Assembly: GCA_946624005.1 (NCBI GenBank) | Contig: CAMORS010000020.1 | Coordinates: 1-36,119, forward strand | DNA: 36,119 bases | Origin: an uncultured Prevotella sp. | GTDB taxonomy: Bacteria > Bacteroidota > Bacteroidia > Bacteroidales > Bacteroidaceae | Direction of reading: 5' to 3' | In this document: one piece after another, positions 6,359-13,717 of the stretch | Numbering within the stretch: the first letter of the stretch is position 1 | How the letters are laid out: the number at the start of each line of letters is the position of its first letter | Notes under the pieces: model-generated | The model's database searches: none | What the model saw: only the letters and a program-made list of their open reading frames with translations | Told to the model about the DNA's origin: nothing | Translations under genes and position numbers: made by a program

Positions 6359-8758
6359 CTACATCCTGGCTTTCTGCTTGCTGCCGGCACCAGAGCCGCG
6401 ATACTTCGAGCGGGCCTCGTTGAACTTCCACGTCAGGTCGAGCAAGAAAGTGCGGCGGGCAGGATTGTGGACAGTGAGGTCGCGATAGCCGAAGAGGATG
6501 GCATCGGTCTTGTTGCTATTGAAGAGATCGATGCAGCGCAGGTCGGCAGTCAGTGAGCCGAGACGGCGCAGATGAAAATCTTTCTGAAGCTCCAGGCTGC
6601 CAACGATACGTGGCTTGGTGATACGGAAATTGTTGTAATCACCTTTTATGGCCCCTTCCACATCGGCACTCAAACGGAAGGCGTGAGGCAGTTCAATGGT
6701 GTTTCGCCATGAACCGCTGAACCAAGGGCGAGAGAGTGTGATTACCTCGCCAGTGGCAGTAGGCGATTTGTAGTTTTGGAACATGGCTACGACAGCCCAC
6801 GTGGGATGCCATTTTAATTGACAATTGAGAATTGATAATTGAAAATTAGGTCGTGCTGAGGCGATGACGGTGAGGCGGTCGTAATCCTCCTGACTGTTAA
6901 TGGGTCGCACGAGGCTGATGAACGGGTCGGTAGAACCAGGGTAAGGCTCTGTCGACATCGTGAGAGCATCCTTGATGCGCCCATAGTTCAGCGTCAGGTT
7001 CATCCACTTGTAAGCAGTATTCAGTACAACGCTGTGGGTGTAGGTAGGCTTCAGATACGGGTTGCCGCTCTGGTAGGTATAGCGATTGATATAGACCGTC
7101 GAACTGGTCAGGTTGGCGTATGGCGGACGCTCGATATCGCGACGGTATGACAGCGAGAGCTGTAACTTGCCAATAGGGGCAGAGATGACAACCGTAGGGA
7201 ACCAGTCACCGTAATCTCGACAGACTTCATCCTCCTTTTTGCCGAAATTGAAATAGTCATTCGTCAGATGCTCATAGCGCAGACCCACTTGGGCGAATAC
7301 CTTGCCAAACTGACGGCCATACTCTGCGAAGGCTGCGGCAGACTTCTCATTAATCTCGGTGTCAGTAGTCTTTACAGGAACAGCATCGGTGGCCATGAAA
7401 TCGTAGGCATCCGTACGGTGGTTGTAACTGTACTCGCCACCGAGGGAGAGATTGCCTTTCCATACGGGATAGCCGAAGATGAGTTTTGAGGCCCAGAAGT
7501 TATTGCTGCTGATGGTGTTACTTTCAATGCTTCGATTGACGGGACTTTCACCTTTTTCCGTTGTTACTTCATGGGTGTTGCCAGGTGACTGCGTGTCGTC
7601 GAACAGACCGTCGATATTCAGGTCGATGCTCAACTGGCCAATCTTGCCGTTGTAGTAGGCATTGAAGATATGCTTTCTGAATTCATCCTCCTGCGTGATG
7701 TTGCTCTCTGAACGCTCCGTGAAGATGCCGTTCTCATAATTGTCGGTATAGTACATGCCGCTGTACTTGCCGTTGGGGTGGCGGTCGTACTTATAGAAAG
7801 CTCCGAAACTGTGGTTTTCGTTGACCATATAGTTCACCTGCAACTGCGGCGACCATCCCTTCCAGACGTTCTTCGACTCCTGCCAGCTGATGCCCTCCAT
7901 CTTGTTCGGCCCTGCATAGTAGGTCAGGGTGTTGTCTTGCAGCGACTTGCTGTGACCATAGCGGCCTGCCCAGAGCGAGGCGGTGATGTCGAGTCCACCC
8001 GTGCGATAGTTCACATTGAGACTGTTGGTCAGCGTATGGCCATATTGATACATGCCACCGAGGTTATCCTGAAAACTGAAGCCTTCGCCCTGCGCTTTCT
8101 TTAGCGTGATGCGCACCACGGCTTTTGTTGATGCGGCATAGCGGGCACCGGGGTTCTGCACCACATCGACATGCTGTATCTGGTCGGAGCGCAGTCGGGA
8201 AAGTTCGCTGTTGTCCTGCACTCGTCGCCCGTTGATATACACCTCAGCATCACCACGCCCCAGCACCTTCACAACGCCGTCGCGCTCTGCTTCTATCGAT
8301 GGTATCTTCGACAGCGCATCGCTCAGCGTCCCTGCTTTCTCTAAGATGGTTCCCGCAACGGTGGTCCGCATGGCATCGCCCTTTGCATGGGTTTGTGGCA
8401 ACGGGCTCTTCACCACCACTTCGCCGATCATCTGTGTTTCCTCCTTCATCCGGATGGTCTGGTCGACAGCTCCTTGATAGGGGAGAAACATGGTCTCGTA
8501 GCCGATGCACGTCAGTCGCAGCAGACCCCCTTCCTGCTTGGTCGGAATACGAAACACACCATGCTCGTCGGTCACTGCTCCCTGCACAAAAGCAGAATCG
8601 GGCAGCGACAACATGACAACGTTCACAAACGGCAGCGGCTGACCGTTTTCGTCAATCACTCTGCCGCCTACATCTTGTGTCTGGGCCATCGCCGTCAGAC
8701 TTGCCATCATGGCTGCTAAGAGTGCAGCCTGTCTCATGCTTCTTTTCATTTTCTTCAA
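6359..8758 (-). CDS. Outer-membrane beta-barrel protein, TonB-dependent-receptor-like with carboxypeptidase-regulatory domain
   Basis: 799 residues. A signal peptide (MKKMKRSMRQAALLAAMMAS...AQ) is followed by a CarboxypepD_reg-like domain (residues 30-105: GGRVIDENGQPLPFVNVVML), a plug region (about 110-220: LSDALSKIPSIEAERDGVVK, VYINGRRV, IQHVDVVQNPGARY) and a large 'outer membrane protein beta-barrel family' domain ending in an aromatic-rich strand. It would sit in the outer membrane and take up an unknown ligand or act in signalling. An AATTGAN repeat (6,816-6,847) is read through in frame as NFQLSILNCQLK at about residues 638-648, within a predicted barrel strand or loop, without stopping the frame. 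No SusD partner is adjacent. Confidence 0.9.
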   Translation of the reverse strand: MKKMKRSMRQAALLAAMMASLTAMAQTQDVGGRVIDENGQPLPFVNVVMLSLPDSAFVQGAVTDEHGVFRIPTKQEGGLLRLTCIGYETMFLPYQGAVDQTIRMKEETQMIGEVVVKSPLPQTHAKGDAMRTTVAGTILEKAGTLSDALSKIPSIEAERDGVVKVLGRGDAEVYINGRRVQDNSELSRLRSDQIQHVDVVQNPGARYAASTKAVVRITLKKAQGEGFSFQDNLGGMYQYGHTLTNSLNVNYRTGGLDITASLWAGRYGHSKSLQDNTLTYYAGPNKMEGISWQESKNVWKGWSPQLQVNYMVNENHSFGAFYKYDRHPNGKYSGMYYTDNYENGIFTERSESNITQEDEFRKHIFNAYYNGKIGQLSIDLNIDGLFDDTQSPGNTHEVTTEKGESPVNRSIESNTISSNNFWASKLIFGYPVWKGNLSLGGEYSYNHRTDAYDFMATDAVPVKTTDTEINEKSAAAFAEYGRQFGKVFAQVGLRYEHLTNDYFNFGKKEDEVCRDYGDWFPTVVISAPIGKLQLSLSYRRDIERPPYANLTSSTVYINRYTYQSGNPYLKPTYTHSVVLNTAYKWMNLTLNYGRIKDALTMSTEPYPGSTDPFISLVRPINSQEDYDRLTVIASARPNFQLSILNCQLKWHPTWAVVAMFQNYKSPTATGEVITLSRPWFSGSWRNTIELPHAFRLSADVEGAIKGDYNNFRITKPRIVGSLELQKDFHLRRLGSLTADLRCIDLFNSNKTDAILFGYRDLTVHNPARRTFLLDLTWKFNEARSKYRGSGAGSKQKARM
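6816..6847. repeat. AATTGAN 7-bp repeat inside the barrel gene
   Basis: AATTGAC, AATTGAG, AATTGAT, AATTGAA, AATT in tandem, exactly matching the tracts between genes elsewhere in the window. Confidence 0.9.
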
Positions 8759-8883
8759 GTGTCTTGATTGTTTGTCTTTTCTCTATTAGTCGCCTGACAG
8801 GCAAGAAAATTACAAACTCAATGAAAAAAGTATTCACAATCAAGAGTTGTAAGAGAGCAAGAGTTTACTTTTTTGCAAATAAA

Positions 8884-8915
8884 TTTGCAGAATTGAAAAG
8901 AATTAGTTATCTTTG
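8884..8915 (+). promoter_or_regulatory. Bacteroidota promoter for the HigBA operon
   Basis: TTTG at 8,884-8,887, 20 bp, then TATCTTTG at 8,908-8,915; the toxin ATG is at 8,943. Confidence 0.8.
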
Positions 8916-8942
8916 CAACCAATTAGAAAAAACAAGTAGTGA

Positions 8943-9236
8943 ATGATTATTGCCAACAAGATTATTTTGGATAACTTCATCCAAACCCATGCTCAGGCCG
9001 TTAAGCCTCTGAATAAATGGGTTGACGTGGTGAAAGCTGCGCAATGGAGTAGCCATTCAGAATTAAAAAGCATGTTCCCATCTGCAGACTATGTTAAGAA
9101 TGGTCGATATGTATTCAATATAGGAGGCAACAACTATCGTATCGTGGCAGTGGTCATCTTTGTAGGAGGCGTGATGAATATCCGATTTGTTGGTACGCAT
9201 TCTGAATACGACAAAATAGATTGTTCTACAATATAA
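8943..9236 (+). CDS. higB: HigB-type toxin (mRNA interferase)
   Basis: 97 residues. The C-terminal half has the HigB core: GRYVFNIGGNNYRIVAVVIF, then IRFVGTHSEYDKID. In this family the toxin is an endoribonuclease acting on translated mRNA. The gene comes before its antitoxin, the reverse of most toxin-antitoxin operons and typical of HigBA. Length is normal and no residue is obviously missing. Confidence 0.92.
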   Translation: MIIANKIILDNFIQTHAQAVKPLNKWVDVVKAAQWSSHSELKSMFPSADYVKNGRYVFNIGGNNYRIVAVVIFVGGVMNIRFVGTHSEYDKIDCSTI

Positions 9237-9244
9237 AATGAAAT

Positions 9245-9637
9245 ATGGAAAAACTGACAACCCGCAAGCAATACGACGAGACAAAAGCCCGAGTGGAACA
9301 ACTCATCGCCGAAGCAACCCAGAAAGGTATGCTTGAACCCGACATGGATAATGCCTATACGAAGGAGATTGCACTATTGAGCCAGCTGATGGCCGCATAC
9401 GAGGACGAATATCTCAATATCCTGCCTCTGCGCCAGAAATCACCGCTCATTGCCAGTATCGAAGACTACTTTTATGCTCACGGCATGAAACAGAAAGACG
9501 GTGCAAAGCTCCTGGGAGTCAATGAGTCGCAATTCAGTCAGATCATGAGCGGTCGCCGACGCATCTCCATGTCATTCGCAAAACGTCTACACTCCAAGAT
9601 GGGCATCGATGCGAATCTGATTCTCGACTACGCTTGA
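9245..9637 (+). CDS. higA: HigA-type antitoxin with XRE helix-turn-helix
   Basis: 130 residues. Residues 1-60 form a helical region (EKLTTRKQYDETKARVEQLI); residues 70-128 carry an XRE-like helix-turn-helix (YFYAHGMKQKDGAKLLGVNE, SQFSQIMSGRRRISMSFAKR). It should bind HigB and repress the promoter at 8,884-8,915. The gap to higB is 8 bp, so they are co-transcribed. Confidence 0.92.
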   Translation: MEKLTTRKQYDETKARVEQLIAEATQKGMLEPDMDNAYTKEIALLSQLMAAYEDEYLNILPLRQKSPLIASIEDYFYAHGMKQKDGAKLLGVNESQFSQIMSGRRRISMSFAKRLHSKMGIDANLILDYA

Positions 9638-9685
9638 CACAATGTATAGGCGCATCTACTGCTGTTTTTGACAGAACATCAAAAC

Positions 9686-9730
9686 ATTCCGCAGGCATCC
9701 ACCGATGATAGGGTGAAGTGCCTGCGGAAT
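9686..9730. terminator. Hairpin between converging genes
   Basis: ATTCCGCAGGCA (9,686-9,697) and its exact complement TGCCTGCGGAAT (9,719-9,730) with partial internal pairing. It lies between the ends of higA and the minus-strand gene; there is no long T run. Confidence 0.65.
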
Positions 9731-9741
9731 ACTAATAAACC

Positions 9742-10236
9742 TTAGTTTACCCTCAGCAAAGTGTTCGCCGCAACGTTAGCCTGAATTTCATATCCTGCGG
9801 GAATCTCAGCTTTTGATCCGCAAATGAAGCAGGCAGGCCAAACGACTAAAGCAAAGAGCACAACTGAAAGGGCTGTCCTATTCTTTCCTGTAACGTAAAT
9901 GTCGCCATTCATCAGAGGTACCATCTCACCATTGGGAGTAATCAATTCATTAATTTTGATGCCTAAACGTCCCTTTGTACCCCACCAAGAAGACTTTTTA
10001 GCCTCATAGACTGTGCCATTCACCGTCGTTCCATATGGAATAGCCGTCACACCATCTACGTTGACATCGCGAGAGACTCTGAAAGCAACCTTTTGCCCTT
10101 CTTTGACATCAGCAGCCTTTGTAGGATTAACAACTTGCAACGGTATGAGTGTACCAGCCTTTACCGTTACTTCTTTCTGTGCAAATGTCGTCAATGACAT
10201 CATGCACAAAACAAAACACACAAATAACTTTTTCAT
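9742..10236 (-). CDS. Exported protein of unknown function with one internal membrane span
   Basis: 164 residues. A clear signal peptide (MKKLFVCFVLCMMSLTTFAQ) is followed by KEVTVKAGTLIPLQVVNPTK, a beta-rich section (VTAIPYGTTVNGTVYEAKKS) and a hydrophobic span near residues 122-141 (ALSVVLFALVVWPACFICGS). The 'AGT-IP... YGT-V-G-V' pattern resembles beta-barrel-like modules that wrap around periplasmic assemblies, but I cannot name the family. Its 5' side is a 500-bp stretch with a likely structured RNA on the same strand, so it may have a long leader. Confidence 0.75.
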   Translation of the reverse strand: MKKLFVCFVLCMMSLTTFAQKEVTVKAGTLIPLQVVNPTKAADVKEGQKVAFRVSRDVNVDGVTAIPYGTTVNGTVYEAKKSSWWGTKGRLGIKINELITPNGEMVPLMNGDIYVTGKNRTALSVVLFALVVWPACFICGSKAEIPAGYEIQANVAANTLLRVN

Positions 10237-10341
10237 TTGTTTGATAAAAGTTTTGCCCTGTAGACATCCAGATTCAGGCTTGTTGAAAAATGTTTCCTAT
10301 CTACAAAATGAAAAAGCGGGATGTCTAGCTTGTGCCTGTTT

Positions 10342-10539
10342 GTTTCTTTAGGTCCTAGGAAAACCCTTGTAAAAAGACAGACAGCACCGACACCCACGCC
10401 TTTGGTATATAATCCCATAAAGTGTGCAGAGGAAACAAGTTCCTCTTCGCACACTATCGGGTCGTAATACCTTCCCGCAGCATCTACTTCTGCTTTTGTT
10501 TCTGTCTTACAAGTTTGAATTTCCTAGGTTCAAAGAAAC
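10342..10539 (-). ncRNA. Rod-shaped structured RNA, possibly 6S-like, or a structured leader
   Basis: A long imperfect inverted repeat closes the element: 10,342-10,380 (GTTTCTTTAGGTCCTAGGAA...AAGACAG) against 10,502-10,539 (CTGTCTTACAAG...CCTAGGTTCAAAGAAAC). Inside are GGTAT/ATACC (10,404-10,408 with 10,467-10,471) and a terminal stem AGTGTGCAGAGGAA (10,421-10,434) with TTCCTCTTCGCACACT (10,440-10,455). The strand is set by a very good minus-strand promoter upstream (10,621-10,652). A long rod with a large central unpaired region is the architecture of 6S RNA, the RNA polymerase-binding regulator, and Bacteroidota have their own 6S form. I cannot confirm the family from sequence alone; the alternative is a leader of the exported-protein gene downstream. 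Confidence 0.5.
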
Positions 10540-10620
10540 CAAAAACAAAGCGTTGGCAAACACTTTTCAAAATGTAGATGTATCTCCAAAAACTCTAAGA
10601 GTAAATGGAGTTTACGACTG

Positions 10621-10652
10621 CAAAAGTAATCATAATCATGCAAACGACCAAA
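10621..10652 (-). promoter_or_regulatory. Bacteroidota promoter driving the structured RNA
   Basis: On the minus strand TTTG (10,652-10,649), 20 bp, then TACTTTTG (10,628-10,621). Start of transcription is expected near 10,614, 75 bp upstream of the rod. Confidence 0.75.
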
Positions 10653-10713
10653 CAAAACGGAGGAAAAAGTGACGTTTTGCCTGCTTTTTCTTGGCTGTAC
10701 AAGAAAATCTCGT

Positions 10714-10721
10714 TATTTTTG
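10714..10721 (+). promoter_or_regulatory. -7 box for the MNT-HEPN remnant
   Basis: TATTTTTG, 22 bp before ATG 10,744. A weak -33 (CTTGG near 10,690-10,694) is at about the right distance. The promoter seems to have outlived the genes. Confidence 0.55.
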
Positions 10722-10743
10722 CAGCGATAAATACAGACAGAGC

Positions 10744-10905
10744 ATGGATGGAAATGAAGTGTTGGACAGAATTAGGAAGGTAGCCTATCAGGTGTTGCCC
10801 AAGGGCAGCACGCTCTATCTATATGGCTCGCGCGCCAGAGGTGATGCCAGGAAAGATTCCGACTGGGACTTGCGCCTGTTACTTGACAAGCCACGTGTGA
10901 TATGA
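10744..10905 (+). pseudogene. MNT-type nucleotidyltransferase antitoxin, truncated
   Basis: MDGNEVLDRIRKVAYQVLPK is followed by YLYGSRARGDARKDSDWDLR and LLLDKPRVI-stop. The GSRARGDARxDSDWDL motif is the catalytic signature of minimal nucleotidyltransferases that AMPylate and silence HEPN toxins. The family normally has 95-110 residues; this has 53 and ends right after the motif. The stop overlaps the next start as ATGA, so an internal deletion joined the motif to the start of the HEPN gene. Confidence 0.75.
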
Positions 10906-11011
10906 GCTTAAAAGAAGAGGACAGACAGATCATTGTTCAACTAGAATTAGAGAAAGCCGAAACACACACAACAAAAATTCATATTCATATACTCAACACC
11001 TCACCAAAATA
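10902..11011 (+). pseudogene. HEPN toxin, N-terminal remnant cut by repeat copy 2
   Basis: ATG at 10,902 opens MSLKEEDRQIIVQLELEKAE, which looks like the start of a HEPN-domain (DUF86-like) protein that pairs with MNT. After about 22 residues the sequence changes to THTTKIHIHILNTSPK and stops at 11,009-11,011 inside the ACACCTCACC element that begins at 10,993. The RNase motif R-x4-6-H is absent. Non-functional. Confidence 0.55.
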
Positions 11012-11273
11012 ACGGAAAGCCCTTTGCCACAGCGGGTTTCGGATGGTGAGGTGTTCGCCAAACACCTCACCAGACATCTCACCAAACACCTCACCATCTG
11101 GGTGATGGGTGTTGGGTGATGGGTGTTGATGGTTACTGAGTGATGGGTGATGGGTGTTGATGGGTGGTTGGTGGGGGCACTGGTGAGGACTTTGGTGAGG
11201 TGATGAATAAACACCTCACCATCGGGAAGGCCGATAAACAGTGGGATTCAGAGCCATTTGGTGAGGTGTTTGA
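10993..11273 (+). repeat. Large inverted-repeat element, copy 2
   Basis: 281 bp. Ends: TCAACACCTCACCAAA at 10,993 and TTTGGTGAGGTGTTTGA at 11,257-11,273. The order inside matches copies 1 and 3: CGGGTTTCGGATGGTGAGG, hairpin, CACCTCACC repeats, TGGGTGN tract (about 11,098-11,168), then AAGGCCGATAAACAG. It interrupts the HEPN remnant. Confidence 0.85.
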
Positions 11274-11328
11274 CCTATTTTCGATAAAACTTTTTCTGCG
11301 AACGTTGCGCTGCTCTTAGGGATGGTTG

Positions 11329-11438
11329 CAGAGTCTGTCGTTGATAGTTTCTGAGCCTGTCGTTGATAGTCTCTGAGCCTGTCAAAGATGGTCTCTGATA
11401 GACTCAGAAAGCATCTTCGGCAAGCTCAGAAACCATCT
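11329..11438 (+). repeat. 22-bp tandem array (locus 2)
   Basis: Units of 22 bp at 11,329-11,350, 11,351-11,372 and 11,373-11,394 (CTGAGCCTGTCGTTGATAGT plus CT), then two units in the opposite orientation (AGACTCAGAAAGCATC..., GCTCAGAAACCATCT). It follows element copy 2 by 55 bp, the same order as in loci 1 and 3. Confidence 0.75.
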
Positions 11439-11508
11439 ATGTCGGTGTCAGCAACAAAGGTTTTGCTACTTTTTCAGTGAAAAGCAAGTGTGATTCAAAA
11501 AGTTTTCG

Positions 11509-11516
11509 TATCTTTG
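11509..11516 (+). promoter_or_regulatory. -7 box for the envelope acyltransferase operon
   Basis: TATCTTTG, 50 bp before ATG 11,567. It decides the start: an upstream in-frame ATG at 11,477 lies before the promoter and is rejected. Confidence 0.65.
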
Positions 11517-11566
11517 CATCAGTTTTTTTAAAGCAAAGTGTTGAAAACAATAGCTATCCAAAAAAA

Positions 11567-12562
11567 ATGACATATCATATCGTCTATAGCCTCGCATGGC
11601 TCGTGGCACTGCTGCCCTACAGAGCACTCTACGCCCTGAGCGATGGACTCTACCTGTTGGTGTACCATATCATAAGGTATCGGCGCAAGGTGGTCGGGAA
11701 GAACCTTTCTACGTCGTTTCCGGAAAAGAGTAGCGCTGAAATAAAAACCATCGAGCGACAGTTCTACCACTGGCTGTGCGACTATGCCGTAGAGACCATC
11801 AAGCTGCTCCATGTCAGCGACGACGAACTGCTCCGACACCTCGAGTTTCGCGGTTGCGACGAGGTAGAGAAATATCTGGACAAGGGACAGTCGGTCGCGT
11901 GGATGCTCGGACACTACTGCAACTGGGAGTATCTCTCCGCAACGGCGCTCGGCATGAAGCGATGGGGGATACTGAAAGACGAGGTACGAGGTACGACTAT
12001 CGGGGGTACGAGGGTACGGGGGTACGAGGGTACGAGAATAGCATTGATTCGAGGAGAGAGGAGAGAGGAGAGCCGTGCTGTGATGGGGCTTATCTACAAG
12101 CCGCTGCGCAACAAGGCGATGGACCGCCTCTTCCTGAAGATACGACAGAGCCACTACGGCACCTGCGTGGCACGCAACGACATCCTGCGCAAACTGGTAC
12201 AGCTGCGACAAGAGAGCCGACTGTCTATGTTCGGATATATTGCCGACCAGGGACCCAAATGGGAGAACATCCATCTGTGGCTCGACTTCCTCAACCACGA
12301 CACTCCCGTCTTTACCGGTTCCGAGCGCATCATCCGCAAGATGCGCCAACCCGTATTCTACATTGATATGGAGCGCCCTGGGCGGGGCCGCTATGTCTGC
12401 ACGGCACACCTCATCACCGAACATCCTGAACAGATGGAAGAGTATGAACTGACGCACCGCTATTTCCAGTTGCTCGAACAGACTGTACGCCGCGCACCAC
12501 AATACTACCTCTGGTCGCATAAACGATGGAAAAGACAGAGAGAATTGACAATTGATAATTGA
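11567..12562 (+). CDS. Lipid A biosynthesis acyltransferase (LpxL/HtrB-like) with repeat-derived insertion
   Basis: 331 residues from MTYHIVYSLAWLVALL. One N-terminal membrane anchor is followed by the acyltransferase domain with the catalytic H-x4-E in GHYCNWE (H116, E121), then YKPLRNKAMDRLF, CVARNDILR and FGYIADQGPKWENIHLW. It transfers a fatty acid to the lipid A precursor at the inner membrane. Between the catalytic motif and YKPLRNK lies about 35 residues (roughly 137-171, DEVRGTTIGGTRVRGYEGTR and on) encoded by GAGGTAC-type 7-bp repeats (11,980-12,037) and GAGAGAG repeats (12,055-12,076); relatives lack most of this. The last residues ELTIDN and stop come from an AATTGAN tract. Two glycosyltransferase genes follow within 25 bp each, making an operon. 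Confidence 0.88.
   Translation: MTYHIVYSLAWLVALLPYRALYALSDGLYLLVYHIIRYRRKVVGKNLSTSFPEKSSAEIKTIERQFYHWLCDYAVETIKLLHVSDDELLRHLEFRGCDEVEKYLDKGQSVAWMLGHYCNWEYLSATALGMKRWGILKDEVRGTTIGGTRVRGYEGTRIALIRGERREESRAVMGLIYKPLRNKAMDRLFLKIRQSHYGTCVARNDILRKLVQLRQESRLSMFGYIADQGPKWENIHLWLDFLNHDTPVFTGSERIIRKMRQPVFYIDMERPGRGRYVCTAHLITEHPEQMEEYELTHRYFQLLEQTVRRAPQYYLWSHKRWKRQRELTIDN
11980..12076 (+). repeat. GAGGTAC 7-bp repeats inside the acyltransferase gene
   Basis: GAGGTAC, GAGGTAC, GACTATCGG, GGGTAC, GAGGGTAC, GGGGGTAC, GAGGGTAC, GAG, followed by GAGGAGAGAGGAGAGAGGAG. It is kept in frame. A second such tract is at 14,193-14,224. Confidence 0.8.
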
Positions 12563-12563
12563 G
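12543..12563. repeat. AATTGAN repeat spanning a stop codon
   Basis: AATTGAC, AATTGAT, AATTGAG. It encodes the last residues and stop of the acyltransferase and ends 3 bp before the next gene's ATG at 12,567. Confidence 0.9.
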
Positions 12564-12566
12564 GAG

Positions 12567-13697
12567 ATGAAGATAGGATTCGACGCTAAACGCATCACAC
12601 ACAACGCTACCGGGCTGGGCAGCTACGGGCGCACTCTGGTCAACGCTCTGGCAGATGTCGCACCAGACGACTGCCAGCTGCTGCTCTACACGCCTGACAA
12701 AGGACGCGAAGAGCTGTGCCGACAGGTCCGACCGTGCGACAACATGCGCTTTGTTTATCCGCAGAAGAAGTTGCCGAAATGGCTGTGGCGCTCGAAAGGC
12801 ATCGTGAACGACCTGCAACGCGACCATATCGACATCTTCCACGGACTCTCCGGCGAACTGCCCTGGGGCATCCGGAAGGCAGCCATCGGCAGCGTCGTCA
12901 CCATCCACGACCTCATCTTCCTGCGCCATCCGGAATACTATTCGCGGATAGACCGCCTGATCTACCGCCGTAAGTTCTTGCAGACGGTCAGCGAGGCCGA
13001 CCGCATCATTGCCATCAGCGAGTGTACGAAGCGCGACATCATGCACTACGCCGATGTCGACGAAGCGAAGATCAGCGTCGTCTACCAGTCGTGCAGCACC
13101 TTCTTCAAGCTGCGCGAGGGCGAGGACAAGTTGCAGGATGTCAACGCACGCTATATGCTGCCCCCACGCTACATCGTCAACGTGGGCACCATCGAGGAAC
13201 GGAAGAATATCCTGCTGGCCGTCAAGGCGCTCAGGAGGTTGCCACAGGACATCGCTCTCGTCGTCGTGGGCAAAGCTACACCTTATTGCGACAAGGTGCG
13301 TCAATACATCGCCGACAATGGCTTGCAACAGCGGGTGAAAATACTTCACGGTGTGCCCAACAGCTACCTGCCCGCCCTCTATCAGATGGCTGAAGCCTGC
13401 GTTTACCCTTCGCGCTATGAGGGCTTCGGCATCCCCATCATCGAGGCCATCCAGAGCGGTCTGCCCGTCGTAGCATGCACGGGCAGTTGCTTGGAAGAAG
13501 CAGGTGGTCCCGACTGTCTGTATGTCGATCCTGACGACGACGAGGCAATGGCCCAGGCTATCCGTCGGGTGCTGAAAGGGTCCGACGGGCGCGACAATCG
13601 CATCGCCAAGGCACAACAATACATCACACGCTTCGAGAACAGCAACGTCGCGCAGCAAGTGCTCGATATTTACCGACAATTGAGAATTGACAATTGA
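12567..13697 (+). CDS. Glycosyltransferase family 4 (GT-B fold)
   Basis: 376 residues from MKIGFDAKRITHNATGLGSY. The N-terminal acceptor domain holds the G-x-G-S-Y-G-R pattern; the C-terminal domain has the donor-binding E-x7-E region (YPSRYEGFGIPIIEAIQSGL) followed by PVVACTGSCLEEAGG. It moves a sugar from a nucleotide donor onto a glycan or lipid acceptor at the cytoplasmic membrane; the exact sugar cannot be told. The ATG at 12,567 is chosen over 12,552 because the earlier one lies in the repeat. The end QLRIDN-stop is encoded by an AATTGAN tract (13,678-13,710). Confidence 0.9.
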   Translation: MKIGFDAKRITHNATGLGSYGRTLVNALADVAPDDCQLLLYTPDKGREELCRQVRPCDNMRFVYPQKKLPKWLWRSKGIVNDLQRDHIDIFHGLSGELPWGIRKAAIGSVVTIHDLIFLRHPEYYSRIDRLIYRRKFLQTVSEADRIIAISECTKRDIMHYADVDEAKISVVYQSCSTFFKLREGEDKLQDVNARYMLPPRYIVNVGTIEERKNILLAVKALRRLPQDIALVVVGKATPYCDKVRQYIADNGLQQRVKILHGVPNSYLPALYQMAEACVYPSRYEGFGIPIIEAIQSGLPVVACTGSCLEEAGGPDCLYVDPDDDEAMAQAIRRVLKGSDGRDNRIAKAQQYITRFENSNVAQQVLDIYRQLRIDN

Positions 13698-13710
13698 GAA
13701 TTGATAATTA
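13678..13710. repeat. AATTGAN repeat at the end of the glycosyltransferase
   Basis: AATTGAG, AATTGAC, AATTGAG, AATTGAT, AATTA. It supplies the last codons and the stop of the gene at 13,697. Confidence 0.9.
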
Positions 13711-13717
13711 AGAGGTT

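Noticed and set aside
12414..13679. Long minus-strand open frame of 421 codons
   Set aside because: It is antisense to the clear glycosyltransferase on the plus strand and has low-complexity, family-free sequence; GC-rich codon use opens such frames.
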